This document shows positions 1-13,680 of a stretch of DNA of 64,000 nucleotides, in pieces. This stretch comes from Sapria himalayana (lineage: Eukaryota; Streptophyta; Magnoliopsida; Malpighiales; Rafflesiaceae), in contig JAREIK010002033.1 of NCBI GenBank assembly GCA_029783825.1, positions 37,968 to 101,967 of the forward strand. Reading direction: 5' to 3'. Made by a program: the position numbers and the translations under genes. The notes under the pieces are model-generated. The model did not search any database and was not told the DNA's origin. It saw only the letters and a program-made list of their open reading frames with translations. Within the stretch, counting starts at the first letter, position 1, and each line of letters begins with the position of its first letter.

Positions 1-1330
1 AGACAAATAGATAGAAAAACAAATAGACAGATAGGCCAATAGACAAAGACACAATTAAAATAGATAGATAAATATACATTAGATAGATAGATAGATATAT
101 AGTTAGACTAATAGATTAATAAAAAATAGGTGGTTAGATAGATATAAAATAAAATAGATAGATATTTAGATGAAAAATAGATAGATAGATAGCTAGACAA
201 TAAAAGATATATAAATAGAAAATAGATAGATAGACATATAGCAGATATACAAATAGATAGATAGATATAAAGATAGATAGATAGATAGACATATAGATAG
301 ATAGACATGTAGACAGGTAGAAAATAGATAGATTGATAAATAGAATAATAGAATGATTTTCAGATAGAAAGGTAATTAGATAGTTAGATAGAAAGATAGA
401 AATAATAAATATAAATATTTATAGATAGAAAGATAGATAATTAGATAATTATATAGTTAGATAGTTAGATAGTTAAATATTTAGATTGATTGATTATAGA
501 TTGATAGATAGATAGACAAATAGATAGTAAAACAAATCGACAGATAGGCCAATAGACAAAGACACAATTAAAATAGATAGATAAATATACATATAGATAG
601 ATAGATATATAGATAGACTAATAGATTAATAAACAAATAGGTGGTTAGATAGATATATAGATTGACAAATAGATAGATAGATAGCTAGACAAATAAAAAG
701 TATATAAATAGAAATATAGATAGATAGACAGATAGCAGATATACAAATAGATAAATAGATATAAAGATTGATAGATAGATAGACATATAGATAGATAAAC
801 ATGTAGACAGGTAGACAAGTAGATAGGTAGAAAAATAGATAGATTGATAAATAGAATAATAGATGATTTTCAGATAGAAAGGTAATTAGATAGTTAGATA
901 GAAAGATAGAATAAATATATATAAATATTTAGAGATAGAAAGATAGATAATTCGATAATATATCGTTAGATAGTTAAATATTTAGATTGATTGCTTAATA
1001 GATAGATAGATAGATAGACAAATAGATAGAAAAACAAATAGACAGATAGGCCAATAGACAAAGACACAATTAAAATAGATAGATAAATACATATAGATAG
1101 ATAGATAGATAGATAGACTAATAGTTTAATAAAAAAATAGGTGGTTAGATAGATATACAAATAAATAGATAGATATATAGATTGACAATAGATAGATAAA
1201 AAAAAACATATAAATTGATAGACAAATAGACTTATAGTCAATAGAAAATTAGACAGATAGACAGATACATAGATAGATATATAGATTGTCATATAAATAT
1301 AATCATATAAAGAGAGAGACTTATAGAAAA
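1..1330 (+). repeat. ~508-bp higher-order repeat of the GATA satellite
   Basis: A distinctive marker, AGGCCAATAGACAAAGACAC, recurs near 33, 546 and 1048, giving spacings of about 513 and 502 bp. The surrounding words (an AGGTGGTTAGATAG tract, then a CATGTAGACAGGTAG tract) keep the same order in each copy, with small indels. There are two full units and a third partial one that decays after about 1200. This is higher-order amplification of an already diverged GATA block. Confidence 0.85.
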
Positions 1331-1557
1331 ATAGACTGATAGAAAGATAGATATATAGAAAGATAAATATATATATAGATAGACATATATAGCGATAGAA
1401 AGATAGATACATAGATAGATAGATTAATAGACAGACAAATACATAATACATAGATATATAAATAGAGAGATAGATTGATTGATAGATTTACATATTTATA
1501 GATAGACAGATAGATAGATAGGTAAGTAGATAAATAGAGAAAAACATAGAGAGACAG

Positions 1558-1588
<31 letters not shown>

Positions 1589-2607
1589 AATAGATTGATA
1601 GACATACAGATAGATCAATAGATAGACCGATTGAAATTATAATTAGATAGACAGTTTCGTAGATAGAAAGTAACACATATAATCATATGATAGATGAATT
1701 GATAGATATAGTAGATGAATGACATATGACAGACAGGAAAATGACAGATTGACAGAAAGATATATAGATAGATTGATAGATGAACAAATAGACAGATTGA
1801 TAGATTGATAGATATATAGATTGATATAAAATGATATAGACAAAAAGAATAGATAGACAAATAGATGATAGTAGATAGTAGTTAGTAGATAGATAGAAAG
1901 ATAGATAGATAGAAAGATAAACAGATAGATAAAAGATAGAATATAGATAGAAAGATTGAAAGATAGACACGTAGACAACTAGATAGTTAGAGAGATAGGC
2001 AAATAAAAGATAGATAGTTATGGTTGATTGGTTCAAAAATATCAGATAGGTAAATAGAGAGATATATTAATAGATATATAGATAGACAGATAGTTAGATA
2101 AACAAATATATAGATAGACTGATAGACTGAGAGACAAACTAGATAGTCATATAGACTAATAAAAAGATAGACAGATATACAAATATATAGATGACTGATA
2201 GTTAGATATACAGATAGATAGATAAAAGATAGAATCATAGACAGATAGATAGATAAAGAGATAGGAAGATAGACAATATTTAGATTAGCAGAGAGATAGA
2301 TAGATTTAAAAATTTACAGATAGATAAGAGCCATATAGATAGAAAGACAAATAGAAAGTTAGACAAGTTAGATAGGTAGAAAAATAGATAGTAAGATAGA
2401 AAAATAGTTAGTTAGATAGATAGATAAATAGATAGATTGAGTAGATAGAAATAAAGATAGACATATAGATAGCTAGACATATATACAAATAAATAGAAAG
2501 ATAGATATATAGACAGATAGATAATTATACCATATAGATAGATCGATAGATAGATAGAAAGACATATAGACTTATATAAATAAAGATAGAGATAGATAGA
2601 TAGATAG
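1..2607 (+). repeat. GATA satellite array, left block
   Basis: The segment is a degenerate tetranucleotide satellite of GATA/TAGA units on the + strand. The units are broken by the variants GACA, AATA, GATT and TAAA, so it is an old diverged array rather than a clean microsatellite. No coding signal is present. The apparent minus-strand ORFs (repeats of Y-L-S-I) exist because the complement (TATC)n contains no stop codon in any frame. The array runs off the left edge of the window and ends at a head-to-head junction with oppositely oriented satellite. Confidence 0.95.
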
Positions 2608-2640
2608 AAAGTCTATATGTCTCTCTATATTTATTTATAT
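2574..2640. repeat. Head-to-head satellite inversion junction with imperfect palindrome
   Basis: GATA-oriented repeat switches to TATC-oriented repeat at about 2607. The flanks form an imperfect inverted repeat: 2574-2595 is close to the reverse complement of 2621-2640, separated by about 25 bp. This marks an inversion or fold-back breakpoint inside the satellite. Confidence 0.75.
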
Positions 2641-3169
2641 ATTTGTATGTATGTCTATCTGAATGCAGATCAATCTATATATTATCTATCAAAGGAATTT
2701 GTCTATCAATCAATCTATTAATCTTGAAATCATTCTATCTATCAATATGTGTATATATTTATTGATATATCTATCTATCTATTTACTTGTATATTTATCT
2801 ATTAATCTATCTGACTATGCATCAATTTGTATATCTATGTTTCTATTTATCTATCTATTTCTCTATCTATCTGGCAATCAATATGTCGATTAATCTATCT
2901 ATTAAACTATCTATACATCAATCTATTTCAATCTCTATTATCTATTTGTTTATTTGTTTGTATGTTATCTAGCTGGTGGTATGTCTGTATGTATCCCTGC
3001 CTGATTAATGTCAACCTACCTGTCTATCTATATCTATTTGTTTATCAATTTATTTTTCTATATTTCTATTTATTTGTGTCTTTCTATCTATTGATGGTAT
3101 CTATCTATCTATATATCTATTTGTATATCAATTCTAGTATCTATCTATTAATCTATATGTCTATCTATA

Positions 3170-3800
3170 TGTTTATCTATCTATCTATCATTTTTCTAAA
3201 TACATTTATATTTCTATATCTGTCAATCTCTTTGTTTATCTATTTTTCTATGTATCTCTTTATCTATCTATTTATCTATTGCATTCTATTTTTCTATCTA
3301 TTGTTGTCTCCTAATCTATCTATTTATCTATTGTCTATCAATTTATCTATCTAACTATCTATCTATGTATCAATTTTTTTTATCTGACTATCATCTATCT
3401 ATTTTCAATCAATATGTCTCTCAATCTTCTATCTATTGGTCTATCAATCTATCTATTAATATATCTATCAAACTATATATCTATATGTCTATCTATCTAT
3501 CTATCTATTTTTCTAAATATCTTTATATCTCTCTATCTATCAATCTCTTTGTCAATCTATTTTATATCTATCTCTTTATCTATATATTTATCTATCTGCA
3601 TATCTATTTGTTTATATTCTGTCTATCTATTTGTCTATCAAATTATCTATCTAAGTATTTATCTATCTGTGTATCTATTTTTATATCTAACTATCTAACT
3701 AACTATCTATCTATTTTCTATCAATATGTCTATCAATCTTCTATTTATTGTCTATTAATTTATCCTATTAACCTATCTATCAAACTATATATCTATCGTC
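3170..3800 (-). repeat. ~315-bp higher-order repeat, two copies
   Basis: Two adjacent stretches share order and wording. A tract around 3186 (TTTCTAAATA, then CAATCTCTTTGT) recurs near 3502, and a tract around 3382 (CTATTTTCAATCAATATGTC) recurs near 3697 as CTATTTTCTATCAATATGTC. The spacing is about 315 bp. Boundaries are approximate. Confidence 0.65.
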
Positions 3801-6800
3801 TATCTATTTGTTTATCTATCTATCTGTTCATTTGTTGTGTGTCAATCTATTTATCTGTCTTTCTATTTGTGTATCTTCCTACCTAACTATCCATCTATCT
3901 ATTTATTTTTCTATCTATATATTTGTTTGTTTGTCTATTTATTTTTTTATTTGTCTCTCTATCTATCTATTTACTTGTATATCTAATTGAATATCTCTCA
4001 ATCAATCAATCTATCTATCTATATATCTTTCTCTCTATAATAATATTTCTCGATGCATCTATCTATCTATATATCTATCTATCTTTCTATCTATGTATCT
4101 ATTGGTCTATCAGTTTATTTGTCTATTTGTCTTTCTACCTCTCTGTAGACTAACTGCCTGCCTGACTCTCTATCTCACTATTAGTCTGTCTTTCAATCTA
4201 TATGTGTATCTAAATTTTTATTTATCTCTCTGTTTGTTTGTTTTTTTTCTATTTGTCTATCAATCTATCAATCAATTTTAAAATAAAACTATCTATCAAT
4301 TTGTCTATCAATCTATTAATCATTCTATTTATCAATTAATCAATCTATCTGTCTATTTATTGTCTATCTATCTATCTATATAACTATATATCTATTTGTC
4401 TTTCATTCTATCTACCTATATATCTATTAGTCTATCTTTCAATCTATTTATCTATCAGACTATTTATCTCTCAATCTATTTGTTTATCTATCTATCTATC
4501 AATTTTATATCAATTAGTCTATTAATCATTCTTTTAATATATCTATCAAACTATCTTTCTATCTGTCTAAATATCTATTTATATTCCTATCTGTGTGTCT
4601 TTTTGTCTATCAGTTAGTATGTCTATTTGTCTATCTACTTACCTGCCTAACTATCTGCCTACCTGATTATATATATCTCTATCTGTCTGCCTTCCTATCA
4701 ATGTGTCTATCTATCTTTCTGTCTATCTATCTATTTGTCTGTCTATTTGTATATCTTTATGTTTGTCTATCTATCTATTTATCAATCTATCTATCAATCT
4801 TTCAATCAATCTTTCAATCAATCAATTTATCAATCTATTAATAATTTTATCTATTAATCTATCTATTTATCGACTTATATATCTATTTATCTAACTGTCT
4901 ATATACCTATCTATGTATAATTATATCTTCTTGTTTATCTAGATGACTATTTATGTATCTAGCTAACTATCTAAAAATTTATTTATCTATCTTTCTTTCT
5001 TCTATGTATCTATTTATCTATATATCTATCTATTTATGTATCTATCAATTTATTCATCAATTTGTCTATCAATTTGTCTTTCAATCTATCTATCCATTGG
5101 TCTATCAATGTGTTTTATAATCTATCTATCAAACTATCTATATATCTGTGTATCTATTTGTCTAACAATTTGTTTGTCTTTCTATCTATATATGAATCTG
5201 TCTATTTTGTATACCTGACTGACTAGCTATTTGCCTGCCTGACTATCTATCTATCTATTTCTTTATCTATATATCTGTCTGTCTTTCTATTTGTTTGTTT
5301 TTTTATCTATCTATATATCTAATCTATAATTTTATCCTTCTAATAATCTTAATATCTATCTATATATCTATATGTCTATCTATCTATCTAACTATCTATC
5401 CTTTTGTATATCAATCTATCTATCAATATGTCTTTGAACCTATCTATCAATCTATCACCCAGTCTATCTATCAATGTGTCTATCAATCAATCAATCTATT
5501 TTAAAATTAATTTATCAATCAATCTATTTATTAATCTATATATCAATCAATCAATCTATCTATTTATCTATCTTTATATCTATTTATCTATGTATATGTA
5601 GATTAATATATGTTTCAGACTATTTATCTATCTGTCTATCTTTATATCTATCTATCATTCTTCTTGTGTGTCTATTTTTCTATCAATTTGTTTGTATGCC
5701 TACTTTACTGTCTACCTACTTTAATGTCTATCAATCTATTTGTCTATTTGTCTTTGTCTTAATTTATCTATTTTTCTATTTATCTATCTGTTTGTCTATT
5801 TATTTGTATATCTATCTCACTATTTATCTATTAATCTATCAATCATTTTGTCTATAAATCTATATATTAATCTATTATCATTCGATCATTCAATCTGTCT
5901 ATTTATCTATCTAACTATCTATATATATGTCTATCTATCTATTTATCTATAAATCTATATGTCTATTTATTTATCTGTCTATTTATCTATCTAAGTTTCA
6001 ATAAATCTATATATTTATCTATATGTATATCTCTCTATCTATCTATCTGTTAGTCTATCTATATATCTGTCTGTCTATCTATCTATCTGTCTATCTATCT
6101 ATCTATCTATCTATCTGTCTGTCTATCTATCTACCTATCTATCTTTTTTTCTATCTTAATATCTATCTATCTATTTATCTGTCTATCAGTCTATCTCTTT
6201 ACCTATCTATTTATTTATTTATCTATCTATCTGTCTATCATCTAACTATCTATCTTTTTGTCTATCATATTATCTATCTGTCTGTCTGTCTCTCTATCTA
6301 TCTTTTTACCTATCTATTTATTTATATACCTATGTATTTGTTTATATGTGTCTATCTATTTATTTATCTACCTATCTATCTCTTTATCAATTATTCAATC
6401 TAATCTATTTATCTATCTTTCTGTCTATCTATCTCTATATCGGTCTATCTATTTGTTTGTCTATCTATCTATTTATTAATCTATTTGTCAATTTGTTTGT
6501 TTGTCTATCTTTTTATCTATTTTTCTATCTACATGTAAATCTATCTGACTATCTATCTATCTATCGATCTATCTATATAGCTATCAGTCTATATATATAT
6601 CTATTTATGTATCTGCCTATCTATTATCTATTTATTTTTCTGTCTATCTATCCATCTATTAATCTATCTATCTATATATATCTATCTGAATATCTATTTG
6701 TTTGTCTGTCTGTCTATATATATGTATATATATATATATCTATCTATTTGTCTACATATCTTCATGACTATCTGCCTGACTGTTTGTCTATCTTTCTATC

Positions 6801-8793
6801 TGTGTGTCAGTCATAATGTCTATCTATCTATTTGTTTGTCTATTTGTATATATGTTAGTGCTTATATATGTCTATCTATTTATTTATCAATATATATGTC
6901 TATCTATCTATATATCTCTATTTATCTAATTATATATATATATATATCTATCTTTCTATCTAACAATCTATCTATATTTTGTATCTATCTATCTATTTAT
7001 CTATCTATATATTTGTATGTGTATCTATATGTCTATCTATTTGTCTATCTATAAATCCATTTATGTATCTGTCTATTTGTCTATCTATTTGTCTAATAAT
7101 TTATCGATCGATCTATCAATCAATATTTTTATCTATGTATGTATTTATCTATCTATCATTCTATAAATCAATCTATCTATCTATTTATCTCTCTATCAAT
7201 CTATCAATCTACCAGTCTATCAATTTGTCTATCAATCAATCTATATGTCTATTAATCAATCTTTCTATCTATTTTTTTATCTGTCTATCTAGCTAGCTAT
7301 CTATCTATCTATCTATTTGTCTATGTATCTATATATCTATCTATGTATCTATTTGTCTATCTTTCTCTCATCTTTCTATCTATCTATATGTCTATATATC
7401 TATCTCTCTCTCTATATGTTGATCTATTGTATATTTATCTATCTAATAATCTATCTATCTATCTGTCTATCTATCTATCTATCTCTCTCTCAATCTGTCT
7501 ATCAATTTATATATCTATTAGTCTATTTATCTATCTATTAATCTATCTGTCAGACTATCTATCTATTTGTCTTTCTATCCATCTATATTTTTATTTATGT
7601 GTCAATTTATCTATCAGTTTGTCTATCTATTAGTCTACTACCTACCTACCTAATTTTCTACCTACCTGAGTGTCCACCTCTCTTTCTATCAATCAATCTA
7701 TCTATCTATCTATTTATCAATTTTTCTATCAATCATTCTATCTATCTATTTATTTTTCTATCTATTTGTATATGTATATGTTTGTTTATCCTTCAATCTA
7801 TCTATGAAAATATCTATCAATCTATATATCAATCAATCTATCATTCAATCTATTAATCTATCTATTTATCTATCTATCTATCTATCTATCTAACTGTCTA
7901 TCTATCTATCTATCTGTCTATCTATCTATCTTTTTATATATTTGACTATATATCTATCTATCTATCTATGTTTCTATTTATCTATCTATTTGTCTATCTA
8001 TTTGTCTATCTATTTGCCTATCTATTTATATATTTATCTTAATGATCTTTCAATTTGTGTATCAATCTTTCTAACTAAAGAAATATCAATCTATGTATGA
8101 ATTTATTTATATAACTATCTATATATTTATCTATGTATTTGTCTATCATTCTGTCTATCTATTTATTTGTCTTTCTCTCAATCTATGTATTAATCTATTT
8201 ATCTACCTACCTGATTGACTGTATGCCTCCTTGATTGTTTGTTTATCTATTGTTTTTTTGTTTGTTTTCCTATCTATTTATTTGTCTATTTGTTTATCTG
8301 TCTGTGTGTCTACCTATCAATGTGTCTATTTATCTCTCTATCTATATGTCTATATATATGCCTCTCTATCAATATATATATATATCTCTCTGTCTATATA
8401 TATATATATCTTTCTACTTGTCTATCTATTTGTCTAACTTTCTTCTATCTATCTCTCCATCTATCAATCTATTTATCTATCTATCTATTTATCTATCTAT
8501 CTGTATATCTATATGTTTGTTATCTATATATCTATTTGTCTATATATCTATCTTTCTATTTATTTATTTATTTATTTATTTATCTATCTATAAATCTTTT
8601 TATCTATATTTTTGTCTATGTATTTTCTATCTTTTTGTCTATCTATTTGTTTATCTATATATCTGACTATTTATCGATCTATCTATCTGTGTTTATCTAT
8701 CAATCAATTTATTTATCTATCCATTTAAAAATATATCTATCTATCTATCCATCTGTCTATATATATTTCTATCTATCTATCTATATAACTATC

Positions 8794-8830
<37 letters not shown>
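8794..8830 (+). repeat. (CA)n-(TA)n compound microsatellite
   Basis: A run of CA dinucleotides passes directly into TA dinucleotides and then returns to TATC satellite. Similar compound runs appear in the GATA arrays. Confidence 0.9.
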
Positions 8831-8984
8831 CTATCTATCTATATTTCTTTCTTTCTATCCATACTGTCTATATATCTTTATATCTATATATCTACCGATT
8901 TGTTTATCTATCTATATATCTATTAGTCTAGCTATCTGTTTATCTATTTATCTATCTATGTATTTGTTTATCTATCTATCTATC

Positions 8985-9027
<43 letters not shown>

Positions 9028-9065
9028 ATTTTTGTCTATTTATCTATCTATCTATATGTCTATTT

Positions 9066-9640
9066 CACTATAAAAAAATATCTGTTTAACTACAGAATTT
9101 ATCTAGAAATATAATCCCAAGTTAATTAGCGAGGCATTAGCTAGGGAATATTAAGAGATGTTTGATTTTACATTGAATTATAAATTATCACTGGATTTGT
9201 AATGAATTAGATTTGGAAATTTTTGATTGAAAATTGTCCCTAGCTACTATTATCATAAATTTTCACGTAGGGGGTGGTGGGCATATTAGCAATGATTTTA
9301 GAATTGGATCTTCCCTTGCTAATTAATTAAAGATAAAATCACTCGCTTAATAATATTCTGAATTTTTTCTTAATGATTTTATATTTAATTACAAGCGATT
9401 TTTCCTTAAATGAGAATTTTCACAAAATATATGCATATAGATATGAATTTTTTTCTAGCTATTTTGGTTTGGGATAATTTTCATCGCAAATCTTTAATGA
9501 TTTAATTTTTTTGATATTATTTGTTTTAATATATTATATAAATTTTATATTAAAGGTATGTCATGGTTTATGGATGAGCAATCCTTGAAAATAACATTCT
9601 TCTCATATAATTATAAAAAACTGGATATTATAAATAAATA
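9066..9640 (+). repeat. CACTA-1 left terminal inverted repeat
   Basis: Reading inward from CACTA, this segment matches the reverse complement of 14385-14907 over its length with moderate divergence. Shared words in the same order include AATCCCAA, TTAGCTAGGGAATA, TTTGATTTTACATT and GATGAGCAATCCTTG/GATGAGCAATCCTTGTAA. The inner boundary is approximate; weaker AT-rich similarity continues inward. Confidence 0.85.
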
Positions 9641-10800
9641 ATTTATATTAATATAGGCTAAAAAAATTTTTTTATGATTATAAAATTTTAAAAAAATTAT
9701 ACAAAATATTTTTACGAAAAATTTAATTATGATATTTAAATATATGTATTTAAAAAACATTAAATAATTAATTATATAATTATAATCATTTTTATGATAT
9801 TTTAATTAATAAATAAACATATATAAAAATTACTACAAATAAAAAGCTCAAATATTTATTTGTATGATTAAATAAAAAAATTATAAAAATATCTAAATTA
9901 ACAAATAAACAAGTAAATATTTATATTTTTTAAAATAAAAAATATTTTTATGATTATAGGAATTTTTAAAAAATTTAATAAAAGATTTGAAATTTTTGAA
10001 TTATAATAAAATTGAAAATTTTCATAAAATTTTTAAAAAATAAATTGATATTTAAATATAAATACATAGATGTTTTAATTACACCAAAAAAAATATTGAT
10101 GATTTAAAAAATAAATATATCGTTATTATTATTAAAAGAACACTTCAAGTATTTTTTTTTTTTGGATTTTAAAAGAGTTATTTAAAATATTACTAATGAA
10201 ATTTCGTTGTCCTTGTCCTAAAAACACTTAAAACTTTTTTTATCCCTATAAACATGTTTGAAAAGTACTACCAAACTGACCTTAAGTTGATTTGAATTTA
10301 AATTTTATTTTTTGTCCCTATTGAAATTTATAAGAATTAAGCAATTGAATAAGGTCTTTTCTATTAACTTATAATATTTATTTTTTATTAAAATAATAGA
10401 TATAACTTTTTTTAATATACTTCTCACTTAAAGTAATTTTTAGAATTTTATAAATTATACTTTTATATCAAATAATATGAAATTTAATACCTACATAATT
10501 ATTTCATATTATATTCGAAAAAAAATTGAATTCATAAAAATTTATAACCCTAATATGTGTGTGTGTGTTTGTGTGTGTGTGTGAAATACTTTATTATAAT
10601 ATATTATTTTTTAACTTATGAAATAATATAATTTATGCTTAAATAAAAATCTATTTCTTTTTTTTTATTTATATTATTTAATTTTTATAATTTTAGATTA
10701 CTTTTATATATTTGTCTTTTTTTTATATATATTTACATCATTTTTTTATTTATACTATCCGTGATAATATAGAAATACTAAGGCATTCAAGCACTTAAAC
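9640..10800. other. AT-rich interior of CACTA-1
   Basis: Extremely AT-rich, with many A and T runs and no credible reading frame. A (TG)n run sits at 10556-10583. The first few hundred bases show weak inverted similarity to 14000-14380 and may be an extension of the inverted repeat. Confidence 0.6.
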
Positions 10801-12636
10801 CTTTTTATCTATCATTGTGAAGAGGAAGAGAGAAGAAGTGAAACAGGACTATATGAGCATGTGCAACTCATAATTTTACCTCTTCTTGTTACCAAGTAAG
10901 ATTAACAATGCTCTTCTCCTTCAAAATACTTATTACATATCTATCTTTCTCTCAATTTGTTTTCCACTGGCAGAGTTTGGTTTATACAGATTAATTGGTT
11001 TTAATTTTTTTTTTCATTTTCCCCTAATTTTTTTTTTCTATTTTTACATCACTTATATGATTTTGACTCTTCACTATGAGTGAAACAACATATGGTTAGT
11101 GTAAACTTTGTTCTTTTAATGATTAATTTTTTGGGTTTTATGGATTTCAAATACAAAATGATTGGGTCATATTTAAGCAAATAGATAGACAAATCAGCAT
11201 GGCACCCAGCAAAACATAAGCAATATCACAAACATCGTGCTCATCAATAAGATAGTTATATATAGTATATATGTACATATAATATTATAGTGTATATGTA
11301 CATATACTAAGTATATATACATATACACTACAATATATATGGATGTCTTATATATATTTATAGAACATTGGGTATAGATATAGATATATAATAGCAGGTA
11401 ATGTATTTTCTCATTTATACTTCACAAAGAAGGTACAAAACATCACTATCAACATTAATAAGATATGCAAATATTATTTGAATTTTTGAAAATATATCTA
11501 AAAACTCTTAGTTGAAAACTTGGAAGACAAGCGACGAGCTAGGCTTGGCACATCAAAGTTCGCACATTGCCTCCCCGCAACCAGAACTCTTTTACTCCCA
11601 AGGCCAATAAGGGGTAGCTCTGCCCCGCCACCCACTGTGGCACCATGCTCCCATGTGATTTTTTAGAATGTTTCTTCCCCTCTCCCTGTGCTTGCAACAA
11701 TGATTTTGATTGCTTAGCTTCATTGTATTAGTTCATCAACCCTGTAGCTTCTGCTGCCATATGGTTCCTCACTTGGTTCGAAGTAAGGGCCATCACTTCA
11801 TTGTATGCGTCACCGTAACTCCAGAACAATTCAATATGCACTCCATAAAAACAATATGCATTCTATAAAAACAATACACATGAAAAGAAAATAAGAGGAA
11901 CAAAACATCAAAATTTAGACGTTTTGCCTTCCAAATATTAAAAAAAAAAAGCAAATGGCTACAAAATTTGCAAACTTCATATAGCAAGGCATCTTGACTC
12001 ACCTTCCTCCCAGCTATCCCCACTCCTCTTCTTTTCATGCTCATCGGCAGAATATACATCGATGTGCTAGTTGTGCATCATGTGGATTTTCACCCCCCAC
12101 AACCCCATTGATAACAATAGTTCCTCATGTTCAGCTCGTTGTCATCCCTTACACTACGAACATGCAAGCGGGGAAGAAAAAGTCGAATGAACAAATTTAA
12201 TTGAATTTCATTAGCAATCATTATAGAAATTAATAATTCAATAGATTAATTCTATCAATGATCAATAAAAAGTAGTCATATATCTAAATAGTGACAATGA
12301 AGATCTGCACGAAATAAGAGTGTCAAGAACAAACCTATATCTATGTCGGACTAGAATTTTTGCATTCATCTCACAACTTCAGAAGCTAACATGCTATTCC
12401 TAACATCATGAGGACAAGCTAAGCCTTTTATATACCTATAATAGGCTAAAACTCTACCAAAAATATTTGGGTACACACAAACATATTCAAAGATATATAA
12501 AAATAGTAATTATAGGCTGAAAAAAACACGAATCTGAGTTGATAATCCTACAACTTCAACAAATATCTAAAAGATGGCCAGCAATGATGTTTAGAGAGAG
12601 AGAGAGTGCAAAAATAAAATTTTTCAGTCATATTAA
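10800..12636. other. Unassigned interior of CACTA-1
   Basis: I recognise no gene here. An AT-rich inverted repeat lies at about 11265-11335, built around TAGTGTATATGTACATATAC. The stretch 11520-11830 is less AT-rich and has a minus-strand frame without many stops, containing NEVMALTSNQVRNHMAAEAT, which could be an old exon; I cannot assign a family. The open frames at 10886-11083 and 11994-12200 show no domain-like composition. Confidence 0.4.
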
Positions 12637-12878
12637 AGATAATAGAAGCTTAGCCTTCTTTGATCCTGCTGAGATCGGTAAAGATGAGACCCATCCATAG
12701 GAAGGACAGTGGCAATGTCTAAAGGCTTTGAATCAAAAATTTTTTATGTCTCTCACTTCAAATGTCCTACAAAAATTCATGATTAGGATAATCAGCAAAG
12801 CAAAGAACAAAACCAGAATAAAGAAAAATAATACCTCCAAAAAAAATCTCATCTTGTTTAGCTATACATAGACAAAAA

Positions 12879-13680
12879 TCAAAAATAATTCAGAAATAAT
12901 TCTGATACAAAATTATCCTCATTATTAGTTGGTGCATTTGTGCTAGCCTCTCCTACATAGTTTGCAATTGGATCTTGAAATGTTATATGTCGCATCAATC
13001 TCACTAACTGTGACTCCATATAGTACATCTGCAATTGCATTAAATTCTTAATTTCTTTCATCTCATCATTCATTTCTTTAATTTCTTGCATTTCTTCCTT
13101 CAAATGTCTAGTCTACTCAAATATATCTATTTATTTCCTACATTTCTTCCTTCAAATGAGATATCTGCTCATCATTCTCTTTCATTTTAGTCTCCATAAC
13201 TTCAAAAGTTTTATTTGTTTCTATTAATTATTGTTCGACAACCTCATCCACCATTGTTGTGATAGATAAATTAGAAGCAAGACTGCTAAAACAAAATACC
13301 AGTCCCTTCAAGCCGATATCGTACACTCACTACTTCTTATGACCTTCTATGGTCTCCAAATAAATAGGATCATAGTCAATTGGTTGATGATTCATAGAAC
13401 CCTCAACTTGTTGAGAAGTAACTATCACACGTTCCTCCATGAATTCTTGTGATAAAATAGTGAAAAATACTATTTTAGATATACATAAAATAAATTCAAT
13501 GTGTTGTATTCTAAACAACTTTCAAAATTTAATGTAGTATCATAAAATTTTATTAATATAATAGATTCTTAAAGTAATCATCTGAGACTTTTGTCAACAA
13601 ACTGATAATCCTCTTTCTTTACAGACATCATCCTGAAAATCTCATAAAAATTGGGATCACGACCAAATTCTCCAGCCTAT
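12879..13680 (-). pseudogene. Broken Ptta/En-Spm-type transposon protein gene, copy 1
   Basis: Read on the minus strand, the remnants come in the order expected of plant Ptta/En-Spm family proteins. The first is a block containing GRDPNFYEIFRMM and QFVDK (about 13680-13590). Next is MEERVIVTSQQVEGS leading to YDPIYLETIEGHKK (13436-13330). A VYDIGLKGLVFC block follows, resembling the family's conserved VYGLGSQ-type motif (13310-13270). Last is a charged coiled coil, KEEMQEIKEMNDEMKEIKNL, ending in a short tail (13103-12879). In-frame stops and frame changes separate the pieces, for example after EGHKK and within the coiled coil, and some gaps may be introns. The normal role would be DNA binding at the transposon ends. 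No function is expected here. The family call is from motif memory. Confidence 0.7.

Larger units (their letters stand above)
2608..9062 (-). repeat. Inverted TATC/GATA satellite block
   Basis: This is the same satellite family as the rest of the window but in reverse orientation: the + strand reads CTATCTATC. Variant words mirror those of the other arrays (CTATTTAT, CAATCAAT, TGTCTAT). All plus-strand ORFs here translate to low-complexity Y/L/S/I and are artefacts. It is the only TATC-oriented block in the window; both neighbouring satellite blocks are GATA-oriented. Confidence 0.95.

Noticed and set aside
108..9060. Dozens of long ORFs made of Y, L, S, I, F, C and V residues in the satellite (also throughout 14880-32450, 40387-51330 and 58112-63972)
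   Set aside because: (TATC)n reads Tyr-Leu-Ser-Ile and contains no stop in any frame, so long ORFs are expected by chance. There is no codon bias, start context or domain.
10886..11083. 65-residue plus-strand ORF in CACTA-1
   Set aside because: Hydrophobic and phenylalanine-rich because of poly-T DNA; no domain or splice support.
11793..12059. 88-residue minus-strand ORF
   Set aside because: Runs through an A-rich tract and shows no family signature; a different frame nearby looks more protein-like but is also unassigned.
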